Source: Chryseobacterium panacisoli (GTDB lineage Bacteria; Bacteroidota; Bacteroidia; Flavobacteriales; Weeksellaceae). From it: 64,000 nt of DNA. Below the pieces are notes generated by a model. The model ran no database searches, was not told where the DNA came from, and was given only the letters and a program-made list of their open reading frames with translations. Shown here piece after piece: positions 1 through 7,554 of the stretch. Every line of letters starts with the position of its first letter. Position 1 is the stretch's first letter. The translations under genes and the position numbers were made by a program. The stretch is from assembly GCF_008274625.1 (NCBI RefSeq), contig NZ_VTRU01000002.1, forward strand, positions 310,001-374,000. The letters are read 5' to 3'.

Positions 1-51
1 ATTTGTACTTAATTAATCTCTTTTGGGTGAGTTGTTGTTTTGGATAAAAAA

Positions 52-80
52 TACCCTGAAAAGTTTTACTTTCCAGGGTA
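52..80 (-). terminator. Intrinsic terminator of the 113-583 gene
   Basis: A 12-bp stem with one mismatch and a short loop. On the minus strand it is followed by a run of six T, as expected for a Rho-independent terminator just past the stop codon at 113. Confidence 0.75.
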
Positions 81-112
81 CCCATTTTATAATGGTTAAA
101 TCTAATTTTTGC

Positions 113-583
113 TTAAAAAGAAACCTCGTTCACTTCTTTTCCTCTTTGAAAGTTCATCGTTTTCTGGCTGCCTTTATAGGCGATGTTCACCAGATTGATC
201 TGCTTAGGAAAAGCGCTTAAAAGGATCGTATTTTTAATCTTTAAGGTATTGATATCTGAAACACCACCGGTTTCAAAATATACCCATACAGTTTCTCCAC
301 TGACCTGACTTCCTGTGAAGGTTATCGTTTTAGGAGCTCCATTGACAAACACATCAAAATTATTGTTCACATATTTTTTTACCTCTGCTTCAAATCCAGC
401 CGTGTTGGGGTTGATTTTGATCGCATCAGAAATGTGGCTTGTATTCATTTTTGTGGTAAACTTCAATGTCTTGCTTCCATCAACATAATCCACTTTGGTC
501 ATTGAAGAGAAAAAGTCTACATACATAAAACTCATTAACACAAAAAATGTTAAAATTCCTGATATATATAAAAGTTTTTTCAT
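113..583 (-). CDS. Small exported protein, DUF6702-like
   Basis: This protein of 156 residues has an N-terminal lysine pair followed by one hydrophobic segment (about residues 4-22), which is either a signal peptide or a membrane anchor. The rest is a small beta-rich domain with alternating hydrophobic strands. The general pattern recalls the DUF6702 family of Bacteroidota, whose function is unknown; I am only moderately sure of that match. A start eight codons upstream (607) is possible, but the ATG at 583 puts the Lys-Lys motif at the N-terminus as in typical signal sequences. It stands alone, ends in its own terminator, and lies downstream of the LOG-family gene on the same strand. Confidence 0.7.
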   Translation of the reverse strand: MKKLLYISGILTFFVLMSFMYVDFFSSMTKVDYVDGSKTLKFTTKMNTSHISDAIKINPNTAGFEAEVKKYVNNNFDVFVNGAPKTITFTGSQVSGETVWVYFETGGVSDINTLKIKNTILLSAFPKQINLVNIAYKGSQKTMNFQRGKEVNEVSF

Positions 584-641
584 CTTAATTAATAGATTTA
601 CAATCATAGTTGTTTGTTATAAGTCACAAATAATATGCCAA

Positions 642-1394
642 TTAAAAATTTACATTCACAGAATATTTATCATAAAAGGCTTTAATATGTGCTACGGCCT
701 CGTCAGCGGTATCTACCACACGATAAAGATCCAAATCATCTTCAGCAATCATTCCTTCTTTCAGCAAGGTTGCTTTGAACCAATCTAATAATCCTCCCCA
801 GAATTCACTGCCTACCAGAACAATTGGAAATTTTCCTATTTTGTTGGTTTGGATAAGAGTCATCGCTTCAGTAAGCTCATCCAATGTCCCGAAACCTCCT
901 GGCATTACTACAAAACCCTGAGAATATTTTACAAACATTACTTTTCTCACGAAAAAGTAATCAAAATTCATAGAATAAGATTTATTGATATAAGGATTAA
1001 AATGCTGTTCAAAAGGAAGATCAATATTCAAACCAATAGATTTTCCTTTAGCATTGAAAGCTCCTTTATTTCCCGCTTCCATAACTCCCGGGCCTCCTCC
1101 GGTGATGATTCCGAAACCTATTTTGGTGATCTTTTCCGCGATATCTACAGCCATTTCATAATATTTGTTCTCCGGCTTCAGTCGGGCAGAACCAAATATA
1201 GAAACACATGGACCAATCTTAGCCAGTTTCTCATAACCGTCTACAAATTCAGCCATGACCTTGAAGACCATCCAACTGTCTTTAGCGATTGTTTCGTCCC
1301 AGGTTTTTTGTCTGAAACTGTTATGTAGTTTTGTTTCGTTAATGTCAAGTTCCGGATTTATTAAACTTTCATCCCTAGTTCCATCAATTTCCAT
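642..1394 (-). CDS. LOG family protein (TIGR00730 type)
   Basis: This 250-residue protein is a Rossmann-like LOG/lysine-decarboxylase-like protein. The two family signatures are present: GGGPGVMEAGNKGA at residues 99-112 and PGGFGTLDE at 165-173, which holds the Arg/Glu-type phosphoribohydrolase site. Characterised LOG proteins hydrolyse nucleoside 5'-monophosphates carrying modified bases, releasing the base; bacterial members act as nucleotide 5'-phosphate ribohydrolases, so lysine decarboxylase labels are wrong. About 60 N-terminal residues precede the core, as in the longer bacterial subgroup. The stop of the upstream nucleotidyltransferase lies only 8 bases before its start, so it is probably the last gene of that operon. 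Confidence 0.9.
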   Translation of the reverse strand: MEIDGTRDESLINPELDINETKLHNSFRQKTWDETIAKDSWMVFKVMAEFVDGYEKLAKIGPCVSIFGSARLKPENKYYEMAVDIAEKITKIGFGIITGGGPGVMEAGNKGAFNAKGKSIGLNIDLPFEQHFNPYINKSYSMNFDYFFVRKVMFVKYSQGFVVMPGGFGTLDELTEAMTLIQTNKIGKFPIVLVGSEFWGGLLDWFKATLLKEGMIAEDDLDLYRVVDTADEAVAHIKAFYDKYSVNVNF

Positions 1395-1402
1395 TGCAAA
1401 AT

Positions 1403-2116
1403 TTATTTAAAGTGTTTTTCGGCTTCTGTTACAGAAGATGGTCTTCCGACGTCGATAAGAATACTGTTGTGTACAAAACCGTGTATATGCTCGGTCTGCA
1501 TCAGGTCCAGATATTCTTCCATAACAGAAAATTTGCCTGTTCTTTTTATTTTTTCGAAGATCGTAGGATTGATACAATGAATTCCACTGAACGCAAGAGC
1601 TTTAAAGCCTTTGTTGAATTCCGCCAGCCTTTGTTCACCAGTTTGTACATTCAGCCAGCCTCTCAAAACCATATCATCATTGAAAAGGAGTTTTCTCGAG
1701 CTTTCTCTGTCAGAAACCGCTAAAGTAGCAAAATCTTTTATCTTTTTGTGGTATGCCACCAACTCATTGATGTTCAGGTCGGTGAGGATATCCGCATTCA
1801 TAATTAAAAAATCTTCTCCATGATCAAGAAATTTTCTCGCAAAAATCAAGCCACCTCCTGTTTCAAGAAGTTCGTTGGTTTCATCAGAGATTTCAATTCT
1901 GCATCCGAAATTATTATTTTTATTTAAGAAATCTACAATCTGATCTCCAAAATGATGAATGTTAATCACAAAATCCTTTATTCCGAAACTTTTCAGGTAA
2001 GTGATATTTCTTTCCAGAAGCGGAATTTCGTTTACTTTTGCCAACGCTTTCGGATGGTGATCTGTAAACGGTTTCAATCTTGTTCCTTTTCCTGCTGCGA
2101 AAATTAGAGCTTTCAT
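1403..2116 (-). CDS. MurU-like sugar-1-phosphate nucleotidyltransferase
   Basis: This 237-residue protein has a GT-A fold nucleotidyltransferase. The nucleotide-binding signature AAGKGTRLKP is at residues 7-16, a Lys follows in HHPKAL, and the metal-binding NAD triplet is near residue 108. Length and motifs fit the MurU/RmlA-like group, which turns sugar 1-phosphates into UDP- or dTDP-sugars. MurU makes UDP-MurNAc from MurNAc 1-phosphate made by AmgK. The AmgK-like kinase two genes upstream on the same strand supports this reading, but substrate specificity cannot be read from the sequence. It is separated from the LOG gene by 8 bases and from the RapZ-domain gene by about 70 bases containing an inverted repeat. 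Confidence 0.82.
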   Translation of the reverse strand: MKALIFAAGKGTRLKPFTDHHPKALAKVNEIPLLERNITYLKSFGIKDFVINIHHFGDQIVDFLNKNNNFGCRIEISDETNELLETGGGLIFARKFLDHGEDFLIMNADILTDLNINELVAYHKKIKDFATLAVSDRESSRKLLFNDDMVLRGWLNVQTGEQRLAEFNKGFKALAFSGIHCINPTIFEKIKRTGKFSVMEEYLDLMQTEHIHGFVHNSILIDVGRPSSVTEAEKHFK

Positions 2117-2126
2117 AATAGTATAC

Positions 2127-2196
2127 GTAATGAGTGATAGATAATGAGTAATATATAAGTGTAATAAGAAATTACTTATTGCTCATTACTGATTAC
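2127..2196. repeat. Imperfect inverted repeat of GTAATGAGTAAT-like arms
   Basis: Two 26-base arms (2127-2152 and 2171-2196) built from GTAATGAG/AATGAGTAAT words are reverse complements with several mismatches. The right arm runs across the stop codon of the RapZ-domain gene. It could fold in the intercistronic RNA, but there is no T-run, so I do not call it a terminator. Confidence 0.55.
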
Positions 2197-2602
2197 TAAT
2201 GTTCAGTTGCGGTTGTTCATCATGGTGAAGGGTTATCTCGGTTCCTTCAGGATATTTTTCCCGGATAAATTCAGCGATTTTAATAGCGGAATATACCGAT
2301 CTGTGCTGCCCTCCGGTACATCCGAAGTTGATCTGCAGATGCTCAAATCCTCTTTCAAGGTAGTTATCGATATTGATAGAAACAAGAGATTTTACCAATT
2401 CTAAAAACTTTGGCATTTCCGTTTTTGTTTCCAGATATTCCTGAACTCCGATGTCATTACCGGTCTGGATTTTATATTCTTCAATTCTTCCGGGATTTAA
2501 AATTCCGCGGCAGTCAAAAGCGAAACCTCCGCCATTTCCTGAATTGTCTTTAGGAATTCCTCCTTTCTTGTATGAAAAACTGTGTATCTCGATGTGTAGC
2601 AT
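2186..2602 (-). CDS. Free-standing RapZ C-terminal-domain protein
   Basis: This 138-residue protein matches only the C-terminal half of RapZ, the RNase adaptor. Diagnostic segments are FDCRGILNPG at residues 29-38, a TGND turn near 47-50, and GCTGGQHRSV at 94-103. The N-terminal P-loop kinase half of full-length RapZ (about 284 residues) is absent. In enterobacteria this C-terminal domain binds glucosamine-6-phosphate and RNA and controls GlmS synthesis. Here it sits between an AmgK-like kinase and a MurU-like nucleotidyltransferase. That suggests a sensor or adaptor for amino-sugar metabolites in cell-wall recycling, which is inference. The tail overlaps an inverted repeat. Confidence 0.85.
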   Translation of the reverse strand: MLHIEIHSFSYKKGGIPKDNSGNGGGFAFDCRGILNPGRIEEYKIQTGNDIGVQEYLETKTEMPKFLELVKSLVSINIDNYLERGFEHLQINFGCTGGQHRSVYSAIKIAEFIREKYPEGTEITLHHDEQPQLNISNQ

Positions 2603-2696
2603 ATTCTTTCTTTTAAATTTTTAAACCATTAAGGTTTATTTAGTGATGTTGAGTGTTTTTTATTTCGTTTCTGTCAGTCTGAGCGGAGCCGAAGAC

Positions 2697-3716
2697 TTAG
2701 TTATTTAATATTTCCTCAATTTTTTGCTTTGCCCTGTCTGATGTCAGCTGTTGAATTACTTTTTCCAGTTCCGGATAATTTTTCATCTGTTCCCAGGAAG
2801 CTGCAAATTGGGTAATATTCTGAATTCCTTTTTCCAGACTGGCCATAAAATGATGTTTTCTCTGAATCAAACCCCGGAATCCATAGGCTCCCAAAACCTG
2901 TAAAAATCTCATCATCTGAATAGGCATCACCGCATCTTTTAGTTGAATTCTTGTGTCGGGATTTTCAAACTGCTGAATATAAAATTCCAGCATTTCCTGT
3001 TTGAAGTCTTCAGTGAAGTTTGCTTTAGCCTGAAAAAGAAAAGAAATGACGTCGTACATTAACGGGCCCTTCATTGCAGACTGGTAATCGATGAAAGAAA
3101 CTTCATTCTTTTCATTCACCATGATATTTCTTGCCTGAAAATCACGGATCATAATTCCTTTAGGCTCAAGACTTTCGATGAGTGATGCAATCTTTTTGAA
3201 TTCTTTTAAAAGTGTCGATTTGTTGTATTCCAGCTCCAGGAAATCCGCTACAAAGTTTTTAAAATAATAAAGATCGTGAATCACGGGAAGTTCATCATAA
3301 CTTTCATACTCAAAGGTTTTTGAAAAATCAATTTTTCCTTGTGTCTGCGTCTGCATTTGGAAAAGTCTCTCCAATGTCTGCTGTACTAAAGATCTTACAG
3401 CAGAAGATTGCTGTTCTTTTGTAATAATCTCGGAAAGGGTATGCTGTCCCAGAAATTCCTGGATGTACATTTTTCTGTCATCAGAAACAGCAAGAATAGA
3501 AGGAGTATTAAGTTTCAAATTTGAAAATATCGCAGAATAGTAAAGGAAACTTTCATTTTCCGGAATATTCTCATTGTAGGTGATGATGTATTTTTCAGTG
3601 CCGGCAGTGGCCAGAAAATTTACCCTCGCAGAACCGCTTTGAGCTAATGTGACGAATTCGGAAGATTTTTTACCCAATTGGTTTTCAAAAAATCGTTTTG
3701 CGTTTTCAGAAGTCAT
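2697..3716 (-). CDS. AmgK-like phosphotransferase (APH fold)
   Basis: This 339-residue protein has an aminoglycoside-phosphotransferase/choline-kinase fold. The catalytic loop reads IRDFQARNIMV around residues 190-200, with catalytic Asp192 and Asn197, and Arg in place of the usual His. The metal-binding DFG-like motif is IDYQ at 209-212, followed by GPLMYDVIS. This RDFxARN...IDYQ pattern resembles AmgK, the anomeric MurNAc/GlcNAc kinase, more than antibiotic kinases. It is the first gene of the probable operon with the RapZ domain, the MurU-like protein and the LOG protein. A TATATTTG promoter box lies just upstream. Confidence 0.8.
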   Translation of the reverse strand: MTSENAKRFFENQLGKKSSEFVTLAQSGSARVNFLATAGTEKYIITYNENIPENESFLYYSAIFSNLKLNTPSILAVSDDRKMYIQEFLGQHTLSEIITKEQQSSAVRSLVQQTLERLFQMQTQTQGKIDFSKTFEYESYDELPVIHDLYYFKNFVADFLELEYNKSTLLKEFKKIASLIESLEPKGIMIRDFQARNIMVNEKNEVSFIDYQSAMKGPLMYDVISFLFQAKANFTEDFKQEMLEFYIQQFENPDTRIQLKDAVMPIQMMRFLQVLGAYGFRGLIQRKHHFMASLEKGIQNITQFAASWEQMKNYPELEKVIQQLTSDRAKQKIEEILNN

Positions 3717-3726
3717 AATATGGAAA

Positions 3727-3734
3727 CAAATATA
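3727..3734 (-). promoter_or_regulatory. TATATTTG -7 box of the AmgK-like operon
   Basis: This is a perfect match to the Bacteroidota TAnnTTTG element on the minus strand, 10 bases upstream of the ATG at 3716. It implies a very short leader. No clear -33 TTG was found. Confidence 0.6.
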
Positions 3735-3944
3735 CTAAATTAACATGAGTTGGGAATTATAGTTTAAGGAAGTGAAAATGTGAAGGAAAGAGACCATTGT
3801 GATGAGGTTATGAAAGGAGTGTTGAATATTTATTTTACCAGGTATTTTAAGGAAAATTTTTCAGTATTATATTCAATAATCGGTGGATATGATGGTGTTT
3901 TTTAAGTTTCTTGATTCAGATTCAGGATATTACAGGCTAATTTT

Positions 3945-3952
3945 TATCTTTG
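3945..3952 (+). promoter_or_regulatory. TATCTTTG -7 box of xrtF
   Basis: A perfect TAnnTTTG box ends 4 bases before the xrtF ATG at 3957, so the transcript would be leaderless or nearly so. The rest of the 240-base gap upstream (3717-3944) is AT-rich and shows no gene. Confidence 0.65.
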
Positions 3953-3956
3953 CAGA

Positions 3957-4487
3957 ATGTTGAAAGACTTTAAACCTGTTTTAGGTATTTTATTGCGTTT
4001 CATTATTATTTACCTGGTATTGCTTTTTACCTATCAGTTCTATCTGAATAGTGGTAAAGATTCCGGGTTAGATTCTTTTTCAAGAATCATTGCCAATCAG
4101 GTGGCTGCTTTGCAGAATACCATGGGTTATCCTACGGAGCTTTATGATGATGTAAAGAATGAGCAGGTTTGGTTTTATGTAAAACAACGCTATGAGACGA
4201 GAATGGTGGAGGGCTGTAATGCTGTTTCTGTGATCATTCTGTTTGTCTCTTTTGTTTTTGCTTTTTATAAAGGAATGAAAACCTTTGTCTTTGTTGGGGC
4301 AGGGCTGATTATCCTGTACATCATGAATCTTCTGAGAATTGTGGGATTGAATATTGTCATGACAGATTATAAGGAATACGGTAAAATGTTCCATGATTTT
4401 ATTTTTCCTGCCATTATTTATGGAACTGTCGTTGTACTTTGGCTGGTATGGATTAAATTTTTTGCTTTAAAACATGAAAATTCTTAG
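3957..4487 (+). CDS. xrtF: Exosortase F (XrtF)
   Basis: This 176-residue polytopic membrane protein is of the exosortase/archaeosortase superfamily. The catalytic triad is visible as Cys87 in EGCNAVS, Arg127 in NLLRI and His146 in FHD, each next to or within a hydrophobic segment. XrtF is the short exosortase form of Flavobacteriia and is expected to cut and re-anchor target proteins at the outer face of the inner membrane. The identity is strengthened by the next gene, which overlaps by 14 bases and encodes its standard partner. No obvious C-terminal sorting substrate was recognised in the window. The start is fixed by the promoter box 4 bases upstream. Confidence 0.9.
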   Translation: MLKDFKPVLGILLRFIIIYLVLLFTYQFYLNSGKDSGLDSFSRIIANQVAALQNTMGYPTELYDDVKNEQVWFYVKQRYETRMVEGCNAVSVIILFVSFVFAFYKGMKTFVFVGAGLIILYIMNLLRIVGLNIVMTDYKEYGKMFHDFIFPAIIYGTVVVLWLVWIKFFALKHENS

Positions 4488-4911
4488 TTGGCTTCTGGTC
4501 ATAGCAGGAATCTGCGGGTTGATAGGTGTAAGAGTTCTGGAAGGAACTATTTTTTATGATCCGTTTTTGGGTTACTTTCATGAAGCGAATAAAAATATTG
4601 AATTCCCTACATTTGAATGGGGAAGACTGATTGGCGGACATTTGTTTAGATTTGTCTTAAATCTTTTTTTTTCCTGCCTGATCATTTATGGTTTCTTTAA
4701 AAACAAGCAATGGACATTGCAGGGTGCTGTAATGATGGTTATTGTGTTTATGATCTCTTTTCCGATTTACCTGTACTGTATTTATGATAAATTCGAGATA
4801 GGCTATCTTTTTTCTTTTTATATGAGAAGATTTGTGATCCAGCCCTTGATTATACTGCTGATTGTCCCGATGTTTTATTATAGAAAGCAGATGATGAAAG
4901 AGGGAAAATAA
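4474..4911 (+). CDS. Exosortase F system-associated membrane protein
   Basis: This 145-residue protein has four predicted hydrophobic segments and a basic C-terminus. It fits the family annotated as exosortase F system-associated protein (TIGR04127), which almost always follows xrtF. The segment with Arg-Leu-Ile-Gly-Gly-His and Phe-Arg-Phe around residues 50-60, and FYMRRFVIQP near 114-124, look like conserved membrane-edge motifs. The start codon lies inside the last codons of xrtF, indicating translational coupling. Its molecular role is not known. It converges with the cation transporter gene, whose stop lies 10 bases away. Confidence 0.85.
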   Translation: MKILSWLLVIAGICGLIGVRVLEGTIFYDPFLGYFHEANKNIEFPTFEWGRLIGGHLFRFVLNLFFSCLIIYGFFKNKQWTLQGAVMMVIVFMISFPIYLYCIYDKFEIGYLFSFYMRRFVIQPLIILLIVPMFYYRKQMMKEGK

Positions 4912-4921
4912 GTGAATTTAT

Positions 4922-5920
4922 CTATTCTACGGTATGTTTATCTACGCTCGTTACATTTTCCGGTGTCCATTCTACCCGTCTGATAAAATCTTTTTCGCGG
5001 ACAGGGCAGTCTTTGATCTGGCAGACCGGGCATGAAATCGGTTTGCAGTCATCCATATGAAAATTGAACTCAATACTGCGCTTCATGTTTTTGGCAAGAA
5101 GGATAATGACCTTTTCCATCTCACTATGGGCATCACGAAGGTCATAATACCAGGGAAGTGTAATATGAGCATCAATATGCAATGAAGAACCGAATTGCTG
5201 TATTTTCATATTGTGTACATCAATCCATTCTATCTGTCTGTTTCCTTCAAGAATTCGGATGACCTGATTTAATATTTCAGGATCCTGCTCATCCATAATA
5301 CCACTTAGGGATTTACGGACGATTTTATAGCCTACAAATATGATATAAAGTCCAAAAGATAATGCTACTGCTGAATCCAGCCAATAAATTTTAGTAAAAT
5401 AAACAATTACCAGGCTGACAACCACTCCAAGAGTGGTAATGGTATCGGACTGAAGGTGTTTCCCAGATGAGACGAGGACCAGAGAATTTTCTCTTTCTCC
5501 CTTTTTTATAGAAATATATCCTAATAAATAATTGATGATTGCCGTGGCAGCAATAATCCATATCCCGAGATCTATTTTGCTCAGTGTTTTTCCTACAATA
5601 AGGCTGTGAATTCCTTCATAGATAATCATAACGCCGGCAATAGCAATAAGAGCGCCTTCAATACCGGACGTTACAAATTCTACTTTCCCGTGGCCGTAGG
5701 GATGGTCCTCATCTTTAGGCTTGGCTGCAAGGTGAAGGGAATAGAGCCCCATGAATGCACTGATGACATTGACAATACTTTCCATAGCGTCGGAAAATAC
5801 TGCATCGGAATTGGTAAGCTTCCAGGCAATAATCTTTCCGACAAAAAGGATAACTCCAAACACTGCAATAAGCTTTTGGAATCCTATTTTCTCTTTGTGG
5901 GTATTTTTCTGGGTATTCAT
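4922..5920 (-). CDS. Cation diffusion facilitator (CDF) transporter
   Basis: This 332-residue protein has a CDF fold: about six membrane segments (residues 15-215), then a cytoplasmic C-terminal domain. Family signs are SDAMESIVN in TM2, HPYGHGKVE at 73-81 and HLQSD (155-159) in TM5. CDF proteins export divalent cations (Zn, Fe, Mn, Co) by proton antiport. The TM5 site is the normal HxxxD, but TM2 gives Glu47-xxx-Asn51 instead of HxxxD or DxxxD, so metal choice is uncertain. The C-terminus has a Cys-rich stretch (CxxxxCxxCxxxxC, about 298-312) that may bind metal. It is unlikely to be cotranscribed with asd, because a terminator separates them. Confidence 0.88.
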   Translation of the reverse strand: MNTQKNTHKEKIGFQKLIAVFGVILFVGKIIAWKLTNSDAVFSDAMESIVNVISAFMGLYSLHLAAKPKDEDHPYGHGKVEFVTSGIEGALIAIAGVMIIYEGIHSLIVGKTLSKIDLGIWIIAATAIINYLLGYISIKKGERENSLVLVSSGKHLQSDTITTLGVVVSLVIVYFTKIYWLDSAVALSFGLYIIFVGYKIVRKSLSGIMDEQDPEILNQVIRILEGNRQIEWIDVHNMKIQQFGSSLHIDAHITLPWYYDLRDAHSEMEKVIILLAKNMKRSIEFNFHMDDCKPISCPVCQIKDCPVREKDFIRRVEWTPENVTSVDKHTVE

Positions 5921-5936
5921 ATAAGTTTGATAAAAA

Positions 5937-5965
5937 AAAGAATCTCAATTCTGAGACTCTTTTTT
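5937..5965 (-). terminator. Terminator after asd
   Basis: An 11-bp stem (one G-U type mismatch) with a four-base loop. A-runs on the left and T-runs on the right make it workable on both strands. It lies 12 bases past the asd stop on the minus strand. Confidence 0.75.
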
Positions 5966-5976
5966 ATTTTGTTAGT

Positions 5977-6969
5977 TTATACTAAGTTGTTTGCTACAAG
6001 GTATTCTGCAATTTGTACAGCGTTTGTTGCTGCTCCTTTCCTCAGATTGTCTGCTACGATCCAGAGGTTGAGCGTTTTGGGCTGTGACAGGTCTCTTCTG
6101 ATTCTTCCTACGAAGACTTCATCTTTTCCTTCCGAATATAAAGGCATCGGGTAGTGGTTGTTTTTCACATCATCCATCACGATGACACCAGGAGTTTCGG
6201 ATAAGATTTTTCTTACTTCATCCAGTTCAAATTCATTTTCAAATTCAATGTTTACACTTTCAGAATGTCCTCCCTGAACCGGAACTCTTACAGCAGTTGC
6301 TGTTAAGTTGAAGGTGTCGTCACCTAAAATTTTCTTCGGTTCCTTCATCAGTTTAATCTCTTCTTTCGTGTAGTCATCATCAGCAAATACATCACAGTGG
6401 GGCAATGCATTTTTGAAGATCTGATAAGGATATACTTTTTCAGTAGATTCATCTCCGCTGATTTCACCGTTTAACTGGTCTACAGCAGCTTTCCCTGTTC
6501 CTGTTACAGACTGGTAGGTAGAAACAATCACTCTTTTTAAATCATATTTTTTGTTCAATGGTCCTAGAACCATTACCAACTGAATGGTAGAACAATTCGG
6601 ATTTGCGATGATTTTATCTTCTTTTGTTAAAACATCAGCATTGATTTCAGGAACGACTAATTTTTTATCAGGATCCATTCTCCATGCCGAAGAATTATCA
6701 ATTACAGTGATTCCTGCTTCTGCAAATAGAGGAGCGAATTCAAGAGAAGTAGAACCACCCGCAGAGAAGATTGCAATATCCGGTTTGGCAGCTATAGCGT
6801 CCTTCATGCTTACGATGGTAAATTCCTTCTGTTTATACTTCACCTTCTTGCCTACAGATCTTTCGGATGCTACCGGGATTAATTCTGTTACAGGGAAGTT
6901 TCTCTCCTCCAAAACTTTAAGCATAACTTGTCCAACCATTCCTGTTGAACCTACTACAGCTACTTTCAT
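5977..6969 (-). CDS. asd: Aspartate-semialdehyde dehydrogenase
   Basis: This 330-residue enzyme reduces aspartyl-4-phosphate to aspartate semialdehyde with NADPH, the branch point to lysine, diaminopimelate, threonine and methionine. The NADP-binding GSTGMVGQ is at residues 7-14. The catalytic Cys126 lies in NPNCSTIQ, and the active-site His is in RVPVQGGHSE near residue 240. Length and motifs are standard for the family. It stands as a single gene, with a terminator immediately downstream. Confidence 0.97.
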   Translation of the reverse strand: MKVAVVGSTGMVGQVMLKVLEERNFPVTELIPVASERSVGKKVKYKQKEFTIVSMKDAIAAKPDIAIFSAGGSTSLEFAPLFAEAGITVIDNSSAWRMDPDKKLVVPEINADVLTKEDKIIANPNCSTIQLVMVLGPLNKKYDLKRVIVSTYQSVTGTGKAAVDQLNGEISGDESTEKVYPYQIFKNALPHCDVFADDDYTKEEIKLMKEPKKILGDDTFNLTATAVRVPVQGGHSESVNIEFENEFELDEVRKILSETPGVIVMDDVKNNHYPMPLYSEGKDEVFVGRIRRDLSQPKTLNLWIVADNLRKGAATNAVQIAEYLVANNLV

Positions 6970-7036
6970 TGATTTAATTAAAAATTTAAGATTAAACTAT
7001 TTATAAATTATAACACATATAATTTCTTTATCTTTT

Positions 7037-7468
7037 TTAAGCTCCGAAGACTCTTGTCCAAGGGAACGCGAATGCAAATAAACCTACTGCAATCAGTCCC
7101 ATAATCACTACTCCTAAAGAAATAGTATCATTGGATTTTACTTTTTTGTTGGCAATGGTCATCAAAACTGCTGCAATAAGCATAGAGAATGGATGCTCAA
7201 CATATTGAAATCTCAATGCTGCATTTTTCATTACTTCTCCCATGTTTAATCCTTTGCTGAAAGTTGTGATCAACATAATGATTCCTAATAAAAACTGAAC
7301 GTGGAAGAAAATCATCGTGAATAGCGTTGTTTTCTTCAAAAATTTGTTCACTTTTCCACTGAAACCAAACATGGTCGCTAAAAGTGCAATGATAAATAAT
7401 GTTACCAAAAGAATTTCAAGATACCCGAAACCTTTGTGGGCATTAAGTAAAATGTTGTAAAAATCCAT
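7037..7468 (-). CDS. Four-helix membrane protein, cytochrome-b-like
   Basis: This 143-residue protein has four hydrophobic helices and His residues near helix ends (AHKGFGYLE near residue 10, FFHVQF in helix 2, VEHPFS near helix 3). Flavobacterial homologs are often labelled cytochrome B-like; the His placement would allow haem ligation, but I see no proof. The ATG at 7468 is chosen because a TATCTTTG box lies 20 bases upstream. An upstream alternative at 7513 would lie before the promoter. No functional link to the neighbouring asd or TonB receptor genes is evident. Confidence 0.7.
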   Translation of the reverse strand: MDFYNILLNAHKGFGYLEILLVTLFIIALLATMFGFSGKVNKFLKKTTLFTMIFFHVQFLLGIIMLITTFSKGLNMGEVMKNAALRFQYVEHPFSMLIAAVLMTIANKKVKSNDTISLGVVIMGLIAVGLFAFAFPWTRVFGA

Positions 7469-7487
7469 ACTTTCTATTTTTTGTACA

Positions 7488-7495
7488 CAAAGATA
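7488..7495 (-). promoter_or_regulatory. TATCTTTG -7 box of the 7037-7468 gene
   Basis: A perfect TAnnTTTG match on the minus strand, placed 19 bases before the chosen ATG. It directly follows the terminator of the upstream TonB receptor gene. Confidence 0.6.
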
Positions 7496-7500
7496 ACAAA

Positions 7501-7523
7501 AATCCCGGCTCAAAGCCGGGATT
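7501..7523 (-). terminator. Terminator after the TonB-dependent receptor gene
   Basis: A perfect 10-bp GC-rich stem (AATCCCGGCT with its complement) around a three-base loop. It sits 32 bases past the receptor stop on the minus strand and is followed by TTTGTTAT. Confidence 0.75.
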
Positions 7524-7554
7524 GATATTTATAAAATCTAATATTGTGATATTA

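Noticed and set aside
642..1394. Lysine decarboxylase
   Set aside because: LOG proteins were long mislabelled this way. The PGGFGTLDE and GGGPGVMEAG motifs define the phosphoribohydrolase family, and no PLP-enzyme feature is present.
2697..3716. Aminoglycoside resistance kinase
   Set aside because: The fold is shared, but RDFxARN...IDYQ and the MurU-like neighbour fit a sugar kinase better than an antibiotic-modifying enzyme.
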